A DNA stretch of 28,557 nucleotides from CAYXVU01 sp964468725 (GTDB lineage: Bacteria > Acidobacteriota > Blastocatellia > UBA7656), in contig CAYXVU010000058.1 of the NCBI GenBank assembly GCA_964468725.1, positions 1 through 28,557 on the forward strand, in the 5' to 3' direction. A model generated the notes under the pieces. It had not been told where the DNA came from. It saw only the letters and a program-made list of their open reading frames with translations, and searched no databases. The position numbers and the translations under genes are program-made. Below, piece after piece: positions 9,801 through 16,956 of the stretch. Each line of letters starts with the position of its first letter. The stretch's first letter is position 1.

Positions 9801-9870
9801 CTTCCTGCGTACAGACAGACCAATCCGCTTTGCCCAACAGCAGATGAAATTTTGTGCCGTTTACATCCAT
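6868..9870 (-). CDS. Phage tail protein I / Pvc12-like baseplate protein with N-terminal beta-propeller
   Basis: A 1000-aa protein. The N-terminus MDVNGTKFHLLLGKADW is typical of the family. Residues ~115-480 contain repeated blade-like patterns (GVWILDRDRANS, GTVLILDRQGDAG, GDRLYFVAQDGNQAFA) consistent with an NHL-type beta-propeller. Residues ~490-545 look like a beta-sandwich. Residues ~547-650 carry the conserved tail-protein-I region: YYPRFSYLEQYLPAVYRED, then an acidic/aromatic helix, LEWLAGWFDIVLDP and FFQYRGTMRGIEMALRL. In Afp/PVC particles this position is the Pvc12 baseplate wedge that connects to fibres, and here two fibre-like genes follow directly. The propeller suggests an enlarged baseplate periphery. 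The start has only a weak ribosome site. A stop TAG ends the gene. Confidence 0.88.
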   Translation of the reverse strand: MDVNGTKFHLLLGKADWSVCTQEDGRTLAELWALPPERRDEADVYWNEERCELTLRPLLFRFPPAPDAKNLALELRRGAARDLYGNWYWIAEDGQGIRVNSAGTKQTSHFWSVADCQSPCAQAESAGEFRTQNPPPPLVPFDLCGLAVTEDHYLVVGVLEPAGLLLFDLHAGGAPEFLLWPEEIEFHPFDIAARPGGGVWILDRDRANSSKTARYWALDRRFNVIVCDQSETVFAEARDEDFQPVGSPQSRRLPRRSFPQGIRLEDASPIEDVDAIAIEALPDGTVLILDRQGDAGFSRVSRYRFGERLGDAVSTRAMIELIEEEKRADFQLIAHDFAFVPEHEAEGERIGDRLYFVAQDGNQAFAFGLVAENEQLKLNPLAEYFPMRLFGGKALVGAGDQAHYDLGETWIALVKQARPRFELTATLLTPLLASSAADRVRAFDGLEPDCVWHRLILDACLPPDTGLAVWSRAANEVSELQQAQWQAEPRLYLRSEGSELPFAPTAEGEGNGSWELLFQKASGRYLQVKIKLTGNGRATPRLRALRAYYPRFSYLEQYLPAVYREDEESASFVDRFLANLEGFYTTLEDKVAAVQMLFDPKSAPPDVLEWLAGWFDIVLDPAWTESKRRLFIEHAMTFFQYRGTMRGIEMALRLALEDCVTAALFTEEATSPRRETVRLIEKFRTRLTPGILFGDTSEVQAPSPLIAQTSRWTPDQGANELHRRYNDAIEFSAFTPFSIHNPGGSIADEWEPFAQTTLGFVPSSSTSERRQWQEYLAGQYATIAALNAKHASSWSSFAAIELPADMPTDADARQDWIAFTEKVTGAAGLHRRLWQNFLARRYQRIETLNATYQTHWPSFAVVSLVSELPDDRAPLVDWYQFESVVLSMHRAAHRFTVMLPIPKSEAIYSPEYQRRLGLAERIVNWEKPAHTIFDVKFFWAMFRIGFARLGKDTTLDAGSRAPQLVPPMILGSGYLAENFLAPRHPQDVSQRQVLGRDRLS

Positions 9871-10183
9871 AAAGTTGCCGTTTCCGGTTACGGGTTTCTG
9901 GTTAGCGGGCGAACGACCTAGAGGAGAAGGTCGCCGCCTCCTGCTTCTGCGTCTCCCCGCTCCGTTTCACTTCATCTTCCCTTCATCCCGTCACCGATTC
10001 ACTGGAGGAATTCAAGAATTCAGCATTCCAGAATTCAGAAAGAGAAATGATGGGGCGAAAGGCGTACTCGCCAAGCCGCTTCCCTATTCATTCTGAATTC
10101 CTCGAATTCCCTGAATTCCTTCCTCCCTTCCTCTCTTCGCCTCGTCTTCCGCTCTCCCGTGAAAGACTGAAAATCACTTCCCT
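9871..10183. other. 313-bp intergenic region with GAATTC-rich inverted repeat
   Basis: No coding potential was recognised on either strand. The right half holds two arms of short degenerate GAATTC-containing repeats that can pair (see the separate entry), with a small GGCG-TACT-CGCC hairpin at 10061-10072 in the loop. The left half is pyrimidine-rich with no clear promoter. It is the longest gap inside the structural operon. Confidence 0.6.
10004..10125. repeat. Long imperfect inverted repeat built of GAATTC-containing short repeats
   Basis: The left arm at about 10004-10039 contains GGAATTC, AGAATTC and AGAATTC units spaced 7-9 bp apart. The right arm at about 10089-10125 contains CTGAATTCC, TCGAATTCC and CTGAATTCC. 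The arms are imperfect reverse complements, enclosing about 50 bp that itself contains a GGCG/CGCC hairpin. A transcript of either strand could fold into one long stem-loop. Confidence 0.6.
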
Positions 10184-12472
10184 TCACTTGCACTCTTCGG
10201 GCACGACGGGAACGGGCACGCGCTGGGCTGCGCCGTCTCCTTGTCCGCCGCCGGAGCCGCCGCCGGTTGTGGGAGTCGTGCCGCGCAGGTCGTCGAGGCT
10301 GATGGGGTCGCCAACGGCGACGGAGATGCCCGCAACGTGCGGCAGGTTCAAGCCGCGCATATCAACCTGACTGACGGCTGCGCCTGTGCCTACGGCCAGT
10401 AAGACATTGGGGTGAATCAGCAACACCCCAGGAACGCGGCTGGCAACGGCCAACAGTTCGAGCGCAACAACCGGTTTGGCCAGCGGCCAACCATCGGGAT
10501 TGAGTTGGCGTTTATCGCTTGCGTCGTCGTCCGCAACCGGCAACGGAGAAAGAAAGTCGAGCAACTCCTGCTTCACCGCTTCGCGGACTTCGGCGATGCT
10601 GAAGCCTGCGACGACGCTGATGCCAACGGAGAGATAAATGGATTTGTACTCCGGGCCGCGCAGAAAGACCTCTGTAGTCACCAGCCGACGCGGGTTGATG
10701 TACTGGCAGATGGTCTCCAAAAAGACGGAATCGGGCATGGGCGCATCCGGGTTGAGCGCATCGAATTTCGGAATCACCATCAAGGTCACAGCGCCGGGCG
10801 CATCGCCGGGCGTGTTCGAGCCGAGTTCGGGATGAAAAGCCGACAGCACTTCGACGCGACCGATATCTACGCCGGGGGTGCGCTCGGTGATGGTTTTGAA
10901 ATCGGCGTGGCTCACCATACGATCACGGTGTTGCAAATAGCGGGAGATTTGCTTTTCGCCTTCGCTGACCGTTTCGGCTTCGGCTCCGCCCCAGGTGGCA
11001 ACCGGGTTGGTGACCTTCAGTCCCGCAGGCAACACCGGGCTGGTGTTGATGGCGTTGGCATTGACATTGCCATCGCGCCCGACGCCGTAGTCATAATCGG
11101 CGCGCAGGCTTGCGCCAAACGGAGGCCGCGCGCCTCGCAGCCCGTCGCCGAAGCGAATCTCACCGGCTTCAGCATTGAGGGTGAAGACTTTGACCAGCGG
11201 GTTGACGACCACCGGCGAGCCGGGCGGGTTCTTCGCATCGCGCACCGGGACTTCCGGCCCTGCCAGCGTGAGATCCTCAATCTCTTTCCAAGTTTCGATT
11301 TGATCGTTAGCGGTGACGGTCAGTTGCACAGAGCCGGGAATGACTGGCGTTTTCGACAAGACGACCGTTTGATCAGGCGCGCCCGTGCCTTCGGGAATCA
11401 GTTCGTTGACCACTCTGGCGCGTTGTGCAACCAACGTCGCATTGATCCCCGCCCACAAAATGCGCGCGGCGCTGCCCAGCGGCGCGCTCACGCGAATCCA
11501 GGTGACGATGCGGTCGCTCAAATCCGTGTCGTCAATCGGCGGTGGGAAGTTGCCGACCCCAGATTCGAGCGGTTCGAGGTTATCCCATAAATTCATCTCG
11601 GTATGCGCGGGCAGCGCGATTTGAATGATGCCGGGATAGGTGAGCACATCGGTATTTGAATTGACCGTCAGCAGGCGATAGCGGGGCACGCGTTCGGCTT
11701 TGACATCGGAGAGGCGTTCGCCGACCGGCATTTCGAATTTGAGCAATGAAGCGCCGGTATTGCCGTTGCGCCCGGTGGGTGTAAGCTTGAGGCCAATCTC
11801 CGCGGGCGACCCGACGACGCCCAGCGAGAGCGTCTTGCCGCCGATCTTGCGTTTGACTTCGGCGATGCGATCTTTGTCATCTTTGCGAACGATCAGGGCA
11901 ACCCACAGCGCGTTATCAATCGCGTCTTGTCCTAAATCAACGGCGCTGGCATCGAGCGTGGGAAAGGGTGTGGTTTCGTAGAGTTCGGCGATGCTCGGCA
12001 GTTGCGGCTCGAAAAATGAGGCGTAGAGTTGATTGTAATACGCGATCAATTGGCTGTCTGGATTAGTAACTTTGCGTTTGTAAAACATGCGCGCTTCGAT
12101 GGGCAGCACGTCTAACCCCTGTTCGGTGCGAAAGGGAATTTGACCGGCGCGCACTTCGAGGTTGGCATTGAGCGTGATGGTTTCGAGCGGCCCGCGTTCG
12201 TTAGTGAATTGCACCAGCCCTTTGGCCGAACTGGCGGCTTGCAAAGGAACGCCGAGGAGCTTCAAAAACTTTTTGCGATTGCGTTCGGGGATTTGATTGC
12301 AGCGATAGAGCAAGCTTTCCGTGAGGAAGGCAAAGACTTCGATCACGGTGACGCCCGGATCGCTCTCGTTGAAGTTCGTCCATTCCGGCGTATGCACGGG
12401 GATGCGCGCCAGCGCGTCATCGAGCAATTGCTGGTACTTGCGATCATCAAGATTGGGTAACTCTATCGGCAT
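10184..12472 (-). CDS. Baseplate J / gp6-like wedge protein (Pvc11-like)
   Basis: A 762-aa protein with AGAGGT 6 nt before its ATG. Residues 1-75 contain the family signature: PNLDDRKYQQLLDDALARIP, TEWTNFNESDPGVT-like region (here EWTNFNESDPGVTVIEVFAF) and a helix rich in Arg/Lys ending KFLKLLGVP. The middle is a long beta-rich region including FGDGLRGARPPFGA and ADYDYGVGRDGNVNANAI, and the C-terminal part carries the conserved baseplate-J segment with VTLMVIPKFD and PRRLVTTEVFLRGPEYKS. This is the large wedge subunit forming the baseplate ring around the hub. It follows the gp25-like gene, as in Afp/PVC. The C-terminal tail is Gly/Pro-rich and likely disordered. Length is within the usual range for CIS homologues. 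Confidence 0.92.
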   Translation of the reverse strand: MPIELPNLDDRKYQQLLDDALARIPVHTPEWTNFNESDPGVTVIEVFAFLTESLLYRCNQIPERNRKKFLKLLGVPLQAASSAKGLVQFTNERGPLETITLNANLEVRAGQIPFRTEQGLDVLPIEARMFYKRKVTNPDSQLIAYYNQLYASFFEPQLPSIAELYETTPFPTLDASAVDLGQDAIDNALWVALIVRKDDKDRIAEVKRKIGGKTLSLGVVGSPAEIGLKLTPTGRNGNTGASLLKFEMPVGERLSDVKAERVPRYRLLTVNSNTDVLTYPGIIQIALPAHTEMNLWDNLEPLESGVGNFPPPIDDTDLSDRIVTWIRVSAPLGSAARILWAGINATLVAQRARVVNELIPEGTGAPDQTVVLSKTPVIPGSVQLTVTANDQIETWKEIEDLTLAGPEVPVRDAKNPPGSPVVVNPLVKVFTLNAEAGEIRFGDGLRGARPPFGASLRADYDYGVGRDGNVNANAINTSPVLPAGLKVTNPVATWGGAEAETVSEGEKQISRYLQHRDRMVSHADFKTITERTPGVDIGRVEVLSAFHPELGSNTPGDAPGAVTLMVIPKFDALNPDAPMPDSVFLETICQYINPRRLVTTEVFLRGPEYKSIYLSVGISVVAGFSIAEVREAVKQELLDFLSPLPVADDDASDKRQLNPDGWPLAKPVVALELLAVASRVPGVLLIHPNVLLAVGTGAAVSQVDMRGLNLPHVAGISVAVGDPISLDDLRGTTPTTGGGSGGGQGDGAAQRVPVPVVPEECK

Positions 12473-12482
12473 AAATACCTCT

Positions 12483-12533
12483 GCTGGTCGCTGGTCGTCA
12501 GTTATCGGTTACTGTTTACGATTCGGACATCGG
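12483..12533. repeat. Seven degenerate tandem heptamers
   Basis: Reading the plus strand from 12483 in steps of 7 gives GCTGGTC, GCTGGTC, GTCAGTT, ATCGGTT, ACTGTTT, ACGATTC and GGACATC. This is a degenerate 7-bp tandem array between the J-like and gp25-like genes. A GCCCG-TTA-CGGGC hairpin lies downstream on the plus strand near 12590-12602. Confidence 0.55.
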
Positions 12534-12616
12534 CCTTCGCTTTGACCTGCTGCCCGTACCGATGGCTTTCGAGCACGCCAAGCCGACCGCCCGTTACGGG
12601 CAATGCACAGCTCAAC

Positions 12617-13009
12617 TCATCCGGTCAGTGACACGCTCAAACTGACGCGCTCGCGGGTTTGGGTGGCGACCAGTTTGTAGCTGATCGTCGCAATCGCGGC
12701 TTGCGGGTCGTTGGGGTCGGCTTGCACGTCAACCGCTTCAACGCGGATGCGCGGCTCCCACTCGGCCAGCGCGCGGGTGATGCGGTCTTGAATCAAGCGC
12801 CGCGTTGTCACGGTGTTCGGCTCGAAGAGGAATCGCCCTAACCCGCCGCCGAATTCCGCCAGCCGTATGCGCTCATTCACTTCGGTCAGCAAGATGACGC
12901 GAATCGCTTCGCGCACATTCTCTTCGCCCTCCGACCACGCCACTCGCCCGTCGGGGCCAACGCGCGGCGGAAAGCTGATGCCTCTGCCAAATAATCGTCC
13001 TGCGTCCAT
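12617..13009 (-). CDS. gp25-like baseplate wedge protein (GPW/gp25 family, Pvc9-like)
   Basis: A 130-aa protein matching the size and pattern of gp25-family wedge subunits: GRGISFPPRV near the start, ENVREAIRVILLTEVNERI at residues ~30-50, FGGGLGRFLFEPN at ~54-66, and LAEWEPRIRVEAVDVQ at ~86-101. The EPR motif is the family hallmark. Homologues show T4 lysozyme-like or sheath-handshake folds and are needed to start sheath assembly on the baseplate. The gene begins 2 bp after the TAG of the preceding accessory gene, so the pair are likely translationally coupled. Its stop is followed by the heptamer-containing gap before the J-like gene. Confidence 0.93.
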   Translation of the reverse strand: MDAGRLFGRGISFPPRVGPDGRVAWSEGEENVREAIRVILLTEVNERIRLAEFGGGLGRFLFEPNTVTTRRLIQDRITRALAEWEPRIRVEAVDVQADPNDPQAAIATISYKLVATQTRERVSLSVSLTG

Positions 13010-13011
13010 AG

Positions 13012-13884
13012 CTATTTCTTCGCCTTAAATCCCGGCAGCGGGAAACAGATCGTGAAAAACGGCAGCCAACGGAAAATGATGTCGAGCAAGGTGACAATGA
13101 TGATTAACAAGATCAAGGCGCAGATGGTGATGATCGGCAAGGAGAAGGTGCAGATCATCCCCATCTGAAGCCCGCCCGATGTCTTGCACGGCCCGCTGTC
13201 TGGCACGGATAAATCTTTATGCAGCGGGAAGGGCAGCACCGAACGAATCAGATCGCCAAACGACAACGCGCGAAAGCGATCAATCTGGCCGCACAACATA
13301 TCGCTGATCATGAAGGCGGCGTTCTTATCGAACTTCCTCAGCCCCGCAGGTGAGGTGTCCATCGGCAGAGCGATGCGTATGGGGCGCGCCGGTGCGTCGG
13401 GGTCAAAGAAGTTGGCCAGTTGGAAAGGCAGGGTCGGCTCGCTGATGATGGGCGGTTCGAGCGGCCCGCAGTTGGGGCGTTCGAAGACGCAACGAAGGGC
13501 GAACCATCCGTCGCGCACATCAACCGGCGGCATCGAAGCAATCGTCGGCGTCGGCCCCGGCTGCGTTTCAACAGGCAACGCCAAGCGAATCAACTCGGCA
13601 AGCGCATCCACTTTGTCGAGAGCTTCTTGCAAGTTTGCTGCGCTCGCGCCGCTTTGATCGGGCGGCAGCGGCGCATCTTCGACCGGGTCGGCAAAGGGGA
13701 AGAGAAAATCCGGCCACTGAGCATCCGGGTTCTCCCGATCATAAGCCAATGTGACGCTCTCCAGCTTGCTGGCAAAATTCTTCGCCGGGTTGCTGATGGC
13801 GACCAGAGCCTCTTTCAGGTTGGTTTTGATCGCCGCCGTATCATATCGGGCATTCTTCAGTGCATTGATGAGCGCCGCGCTCAA
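13012..13884 (-). CDS. Downstream half of split accessory baseplate protein, with hydrophobic C-terminal segment
   Basis: An open frame of 290 codons in the same frame as the gene before it, separated from it only by a TAG and ten sense codons. The only start near the top is a TTG with no ribosome site, so it is probably the remainder of one larger protein. The sequence contains WPDFLFPFADP near residue 57, a Pro-rich linker, and SFGDLIRSVLPFPLHKDLS near 210. The last ~45 residues are extremely hydrophobic (ITICALILLIIIVTLLDII), then basic (KAKK), consistent with one or two membrane segments. I recall similar hydrophobic tails on CIS accessory proteins, with no settled function; membrane anchoring or burial in the baseplate are both possible. 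It ends 2 bp before the gp25-like gene. Confidence 0.7.
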   Translation of the reverse strand: MSAALINALKNARYDTAAIKTNLKEALVAISNPAKNFASKLESVTLAYDRENPDAQWPDFLFPFADPVEDAPLPPDQSGASAANLQEALDKVDALAELIRLALPVETQPGPTPTIASMPPVDVRDGWFALRCVFERPNCGPLEPPIISEPTLPFQLANFFDPDAPARPIRIALPMDTSPAGLRKFDKNAAFMISDMLCGQIDRFRALSFGDLIRSVLPFPLHKDLSVPDSGPCKTSGGLQMGMICTFSLPIITICALILLIIIVTLLDIIFRWLPFFTICFPLPGFKAKK

Positions 13885-13914
13885 CGTCGTCAGATTGATC
13901 GCATCGAAGACCTT

Positions 13915-15018
13915 CTATTCCGCCGGGTCGGTCAGCACCAACCCTTCGGTGATCGCCCGCCAGACGCGATTCAAATGGGTGTTCAAAAACTGCGCGAAGT
14001 CGAGCAGGATGTACCATGAGGCGCTTTGAAATTGCTCGCGCATGCTCTTGAGCATGTTGAGCAGTGCGGGATCGGTCGGCGGCGGCGGCGGTTGCTCTTT
14101 CGAGTTAGAGTTCTGCACGGCGTCGGCTTGCTCCAACAAACTCTTCCAGGGGGCGGTCACTTTGGCGCGCAGCAAGAACATGCGCGTATCCATCGCCGAA
14201 GATGTGCCAGTTGCTTCGCCAACCGGCAAGGCGCTGATGTCGGGAGCGTTTTGAAATGCTTCGCGTTTGCCGACCGGAATCAATCCAGCCAGCAACCGAC
14301 GGTTGCGCCCGTCATCTTCGACGAAATTGATGTTGAACATCGCCTGTTGTTCTTCTCCGGCAATTAACTCGTTGCCGGTTTTGCTGCCGCTCTTAACGAT
14401 CTTTTTCCAAGCCGTGCCGCGCGGCGTCACAACCATCGCGTATTCATCCCAGGCATTGAGATCGGCAGCCGACTGCGCATCGGCTTGGTCAGGGTTGATG
14501 AAACGACGTAAAACAAACGACACACGCTCTTGTTTCCCGGCGTCGAGCCTGCGATCTGGCAAGCCTGCAATCCCACACACCAGACACGAAGCGACAAGAT
14601 AAAATCGTTGATGCGCCGGTTGATAGAGTTTGAGGTTGTTGGCCGTCGGCGCGGCGCTCGCTGCGCCGTTCCCGTTTGCCAGCCCCGCGCCATTTCGCAA
14701 TCGCGCAGTCGCCAGTCTTATGCGTTCGACTTTGCGCGCCAAACTCGACTTCGCTTCTGCCGGTTCGAGGAGCGCTTGCGCGCTGCTGCGCGGCGTCGGG
14801 CTGTGCCAAGTCTCATACTCGGCGATCAGGTTGGCAATTTGCGCGGGGTCGGTTTCGAGCAGCTTCAAAAAATCTTCCATGAACGAATCGCTGGCGAAGC
14901 GCAAAATCGCCGGGCGACCGAAAGAGTTTCGCACCGTCGCATCGCCGGAGTTGGCTACGCTCGCCCACAACGGCGAAGGCGTCGTCCACTTAATTGGATG
15001 TTCGATCATTGCTGCCAT
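13915..15018 (-). CDS. Upstream half of split accessory baseplate protein (ends at in-frame TAG)
   Basis: A 367-aa frame beginning at an ATG with GGTGAG 7 nt upstream, just after the stop of the gpV-like spike gene. It contains a Cys-containing block (FYLVASCLVCGIAGLPDR, residues ~140-160), a conserved-looking segment WDEYAMVVTPRGTAWKK, a Pro run (QPPPPPTD) and a final helical block (SWYILLDFAQFLNTHLN). The frame stops with TAG at 13917-13915, but reads on without another stop for 300 codons to 13012, giving a 658-codon unit. TAG could replace CAG by one transition, which would restore a smooth sequence (E-Q-KVFDAIN). The family is unnamed to me; position among baseplate genes suggests a baseplate or anchoring role. 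Whether the first half alone is functional is unknown. Confidence 0.75.
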   Translation of the reverse strand: MAAMIEHPIKWTTPSPLWASVANSGDATVRNSFGRPAILRFASDSFMEDFLKLLETDPAQIANLIAEYETWHSPTPRSSAQALLEPAEAKSSLARKVERIRLATARLRNGAGLANGNGAASAAPTANNLKLYQPAHQRFYLVASCLVCGIAGLPDRRLDAGKQERVSFVLRRFINPDQADAQSAADLNAWDEYAMVVTPRGTAWKKIVKSGSKTGNELIAGEEQQAMFNINFVEDDGRNRRLLAGLIPVGKREAFQNAPDISALPVGEATGTSSAMDTRMFLLRAKVTAPWKSLLEQADAVQNSNSKEQPPPPPTDPALLNMLKSMREQFQSASWYILLDFAQFLNTHLNRVWRAITEGLVLTDPAE

Positions 15019-15025
15019 AACAATC

Positions 15026-15745
15026 TCACCAGATGTTGCCCGCGCCCGGTGTGTAAGAAGCGCTCACCACAGCGTTGCTGATAACCGTGTCGGCTTGCAC
15101 GATGCCGCTGAATTTCGACACCGCCGCATCCACCGTGACCATGCCCGCCGACACCGCGACTTGACTGGCATTGACCGTAACCTTAGCGGCGGCGGTGACA
15201 GTGATGCCGCTGGTTTCGAGTTTGACCGAGTTGCCATTGCTATCCACAATCTCGATTGCGCCGGGACCGTCTTTCATGGTGATCTTCTGTCCGCCCGGCG
15301 TTTCCAGAATCATCTTCTCTTGCCCGTCTGCATCATCGAGCGTCAGTTTCACGCCGTTACGCGAGCGCACCACCTTCTTGAAGTTATTGCCCGCGCCGTC
15401 CATCGTCTCCGGTGGCGCATCGCTGCCGTTCCACAAGCCGCCGATGATGTAGGGTCGGCGCGCATCGCCGCCTTCAAAGACAATCAACACTTCATCATTG
15501 ACATCGGGAATGAACCACGTGCCGCGATTGTTGCCGCCCATTAGGGTCGCCACGCGCGCCCAGGCTTCATAGCGTTCACTGGCCGTATCAGGCGACCAGG
15601 GGAGCGTGACTTTGACGCGGCCTTGTCCGTCGGGGTCTTTGATGTCGCTGACCAGCGCCGGATAGACGCCGTACCACCGTCCGCCCAAGCCGCTCGGCAG
15701 GCGCGCGTCATACAACATTTCGATTGCGCTCTTTTCCATTCCCAT
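15026..15745 (-). CDS. Phage baseplate assembly protein V / spike (gpV, gp5-C/VgrG-C-like)
   Basis: A 239-aa protein. Residues ~20-110 form the OB-fold typical of gpV/VgrG spikes: YPALVSDIKDPDGQGRVKV, then WARVATLMGGNNRGTWFIPD, and a hallmark EVLIVFEGGDARRPYIIG. After residue ~120 comes a series of short alternating strands (GVKLTLDDADGQEKMILETP, GQKITMKDGPGAIEIVD, GNSVKLETSGITVTAAA) expected to form the triple-stranded beta-helix spike. In CIS particles this trimer sits at the tip of the tube. It is separate from the gpD-like hub gene, which lies 14 bp upstream, so the VgrG/Pvc8 equivalent is encoded as two genes. No PAAR-type tip protein is visible next to it. Confidence 0.92.
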   Translation of the reverse strand: MGMEKSAIEMLYDARLPSGLGGRWYGVYPALVSDIKDPDGQGRVKVTLPWSPDTASERYEAWARVATLMGGNNRGTWFIPDVNDEVLIVFEGGDARRPYIIGGLWNGSDAPPETMDGAGNNFKKVVRSRNGVKLTLDDADGQEKMILETPGGQKITMKDGPGAIEIVDSNGNSVKLETSGITVTAAAKVTVNASQVAVSAGMVTVDAAVSKFSGIVQADTVISNAVVSASYTPGAGNIW

Positions 15746-15759
15746 AAAGATCGTCTCGA

Positions 15760-16830
15760 TTACGGGTTGCCGATTCCCGGCCTTTCGGCTGTGAACTCCG
15801 TGCGAATCCCTTTGGCGCTGTCGAAGAGGTGTCTGACTTCGGCAACGTAGTACTTGCCGCTAAAGAGCGGGCCGAGGCTTTGCAGGTCAACGTAAGAGCC
15901 GACGCGCAATTTGGCGTTGGTCTCGGCAATGCCATGCCCGACGACGAAACGTCGCGCACTGTTTTTGAAGAAGGCTTCGGCGGCGGCCTGCGCCTCTTCG
16001 CTGGTCAGCGGAACTGTGTGCGCGACCGATTCTTTGCGAGCGCCAAAAGCCGAAGAGAGCAGGCTCACGCCGCTGGTATCGCTGCCGACTTCGCTGCGGA
16101 TCGCCGAATCGGTCGCTGTATGTTTGATGGCGGATTTGCCCGCCACGTCCCAACCGCTGACGCTCATCTCTGTGCGTTGACCGGCCAAATCGGCCAACAC
16201 GCAAAACTCGCGCAGCTTGTTGCCATAAGCCATCTGCAACGTGCCGCTGTTGCGCGTGCTGCGGGATTGGGCGTGCAGATTGCTCGCTTCCATCCACACC
16301 TCCGCGTCAATAGCGCGCGCGCGGTCGCGCAGAAAAGCGAGGTCGCTTTGATTGACCTGTGCGAGAACTTTATGGGTTGGCCCGGTGACGTTGACATTGG
16401 GGCTCAAGCCGTGATCGGAAGCGATTTGGCGAATCACATCCGCGTCGCTCGAATCAGCGAAGGTGCGCGTGCGTCGCGTCATACGCAAATCCTGAAAACG
16501 GTCTTCGGCAAGCGCGGTGATTTCGGGCGCTTGCCCTTCGGGAAACTTCGCTTCAAGGGCGGTGATCTTGCCGTCAAAGAGCACATCGTCCGCCAGTTTG
16601 ATCTGCAACGCTTTGCCGAACTCCAGAACTTGGCGATCAAAATAGAGAAACTCCGTCGCTTTATTCTTACTGCCCCAGTTGCCAAAGGTGATTTCGCAGC
16701 GATACAGCCCGCTGGCGGTTTCGGCGATGAGCATCGCCAACATCCCACCTGCCAATTCGGGCATCTCCTTTCCGGCGATCAGAATCGTCGGTCGGGAAGA
16801 GCGAAGTCCAGTGTCGAGTTTAGCTGCCAT
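15760..16830 (-). CDS. Hub protein, phage late control gpD-like (gp27/VgrG N-terminal, Pvc8-like)
   Basis: A 356-aa protein of the tail hub family. N-terminal strands include RPTILIAGKEMPELAGGMLA and a characteristic LYRCEITFGNWGS; KALQIKLADDVLFDGKITAL (residues ~74-93) is the conserved hub beta-barrel edge. The middle has the gpD/gp27 signature with DADVIRQIASDHGL and VLAQVNQSDLAFLRDRARAI, where Gln-Ser-Asp-Leu-Ala-Phe-Leu-Arg is a strong family motif. The C-terminal end has SGKYYVAEVRHLFD, also typical. It adapts the sixfold tube to the threefold spike, and is followed by the gpV-like spike gene. It has no obvious ribosome site; a heptamer/hairpin gap lies upstream. Confidence 0.92.
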   Translation of the reverse strand: MAAKLDTGLRSSRPTILIAGKEMPELAGGMLAMLIAETASGLYRCEITFGNWGSKNKATEFLYFDRQVLEFGKALQIKLADDVLFDGKITALEAKFPEGQAPEITALAEDRFQDLRMTRRTRTFADSSDADVIRQIASDHGLSPNVNVTGPTHKVLAQVNQSDLAFLRDRARAIDAEVWMEASNLHAQSRSTRNSGTLQMAYGNKLREFCVLADLAGQRTEMSVSGWDVAGKSAIKHTATDSAIRSEVGSDTSGVSLLSSAFGARKESVAHTVPLTSEEAQAAAEAFFKNSARRFVVGHGIAETNAKLRVGSYVDLQSLGPLFSGKYYVAEVRHLFDSAKGIRTEFTAERPGIGNP

Positions 16831-16956
16831 AGTAGTTCTGTAGTCGGTGACTCAAACCTCTCAAAGACAGTAGCCAGTCGGTGCAAAAACATTGCACAGC
16901 AACCCAATAACCGACCCTTGCCGACTGCCGACAGATCGCCAGTCTGTAGCTGGCGG
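16831..16956. repeat. Hairpin-rich intergenic segment before the hub gene
   Basis: The 126-bp gap contains CGCCAG-(7 nt)-CTGGCG at 16937-16955, directly after the stop of the 55-aa gene, and GTGCAA-(5 nt)-TTGCAC further along. Flanking stretches such as AGTAGTT, CTGTAGT, CGGTGAC and CCGACTG, CCGACAG look like degenerate heptamers. No T-run follows the first hairpin in the direction of transcription, so readthrough with RNA processing is more likely than termination. Confidence 0.5.

Noticed and set aside
10412..11590. 392-codon plus-strand frame
   Set aside because: Antisense to the J-like gene; no motif or ribosome site.
13882..13884. TTG as an independent start for the second half of the split gene
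   Set aside because: No ribosome site, and the frame continues upstream to the TAG; a single gene is simpler, although internal initiation is not excluded.
13915..13917. TAG as a reassigned sense codon
   Set aside because: TAG terminates at least three other genes in the window at sensible protein ends.
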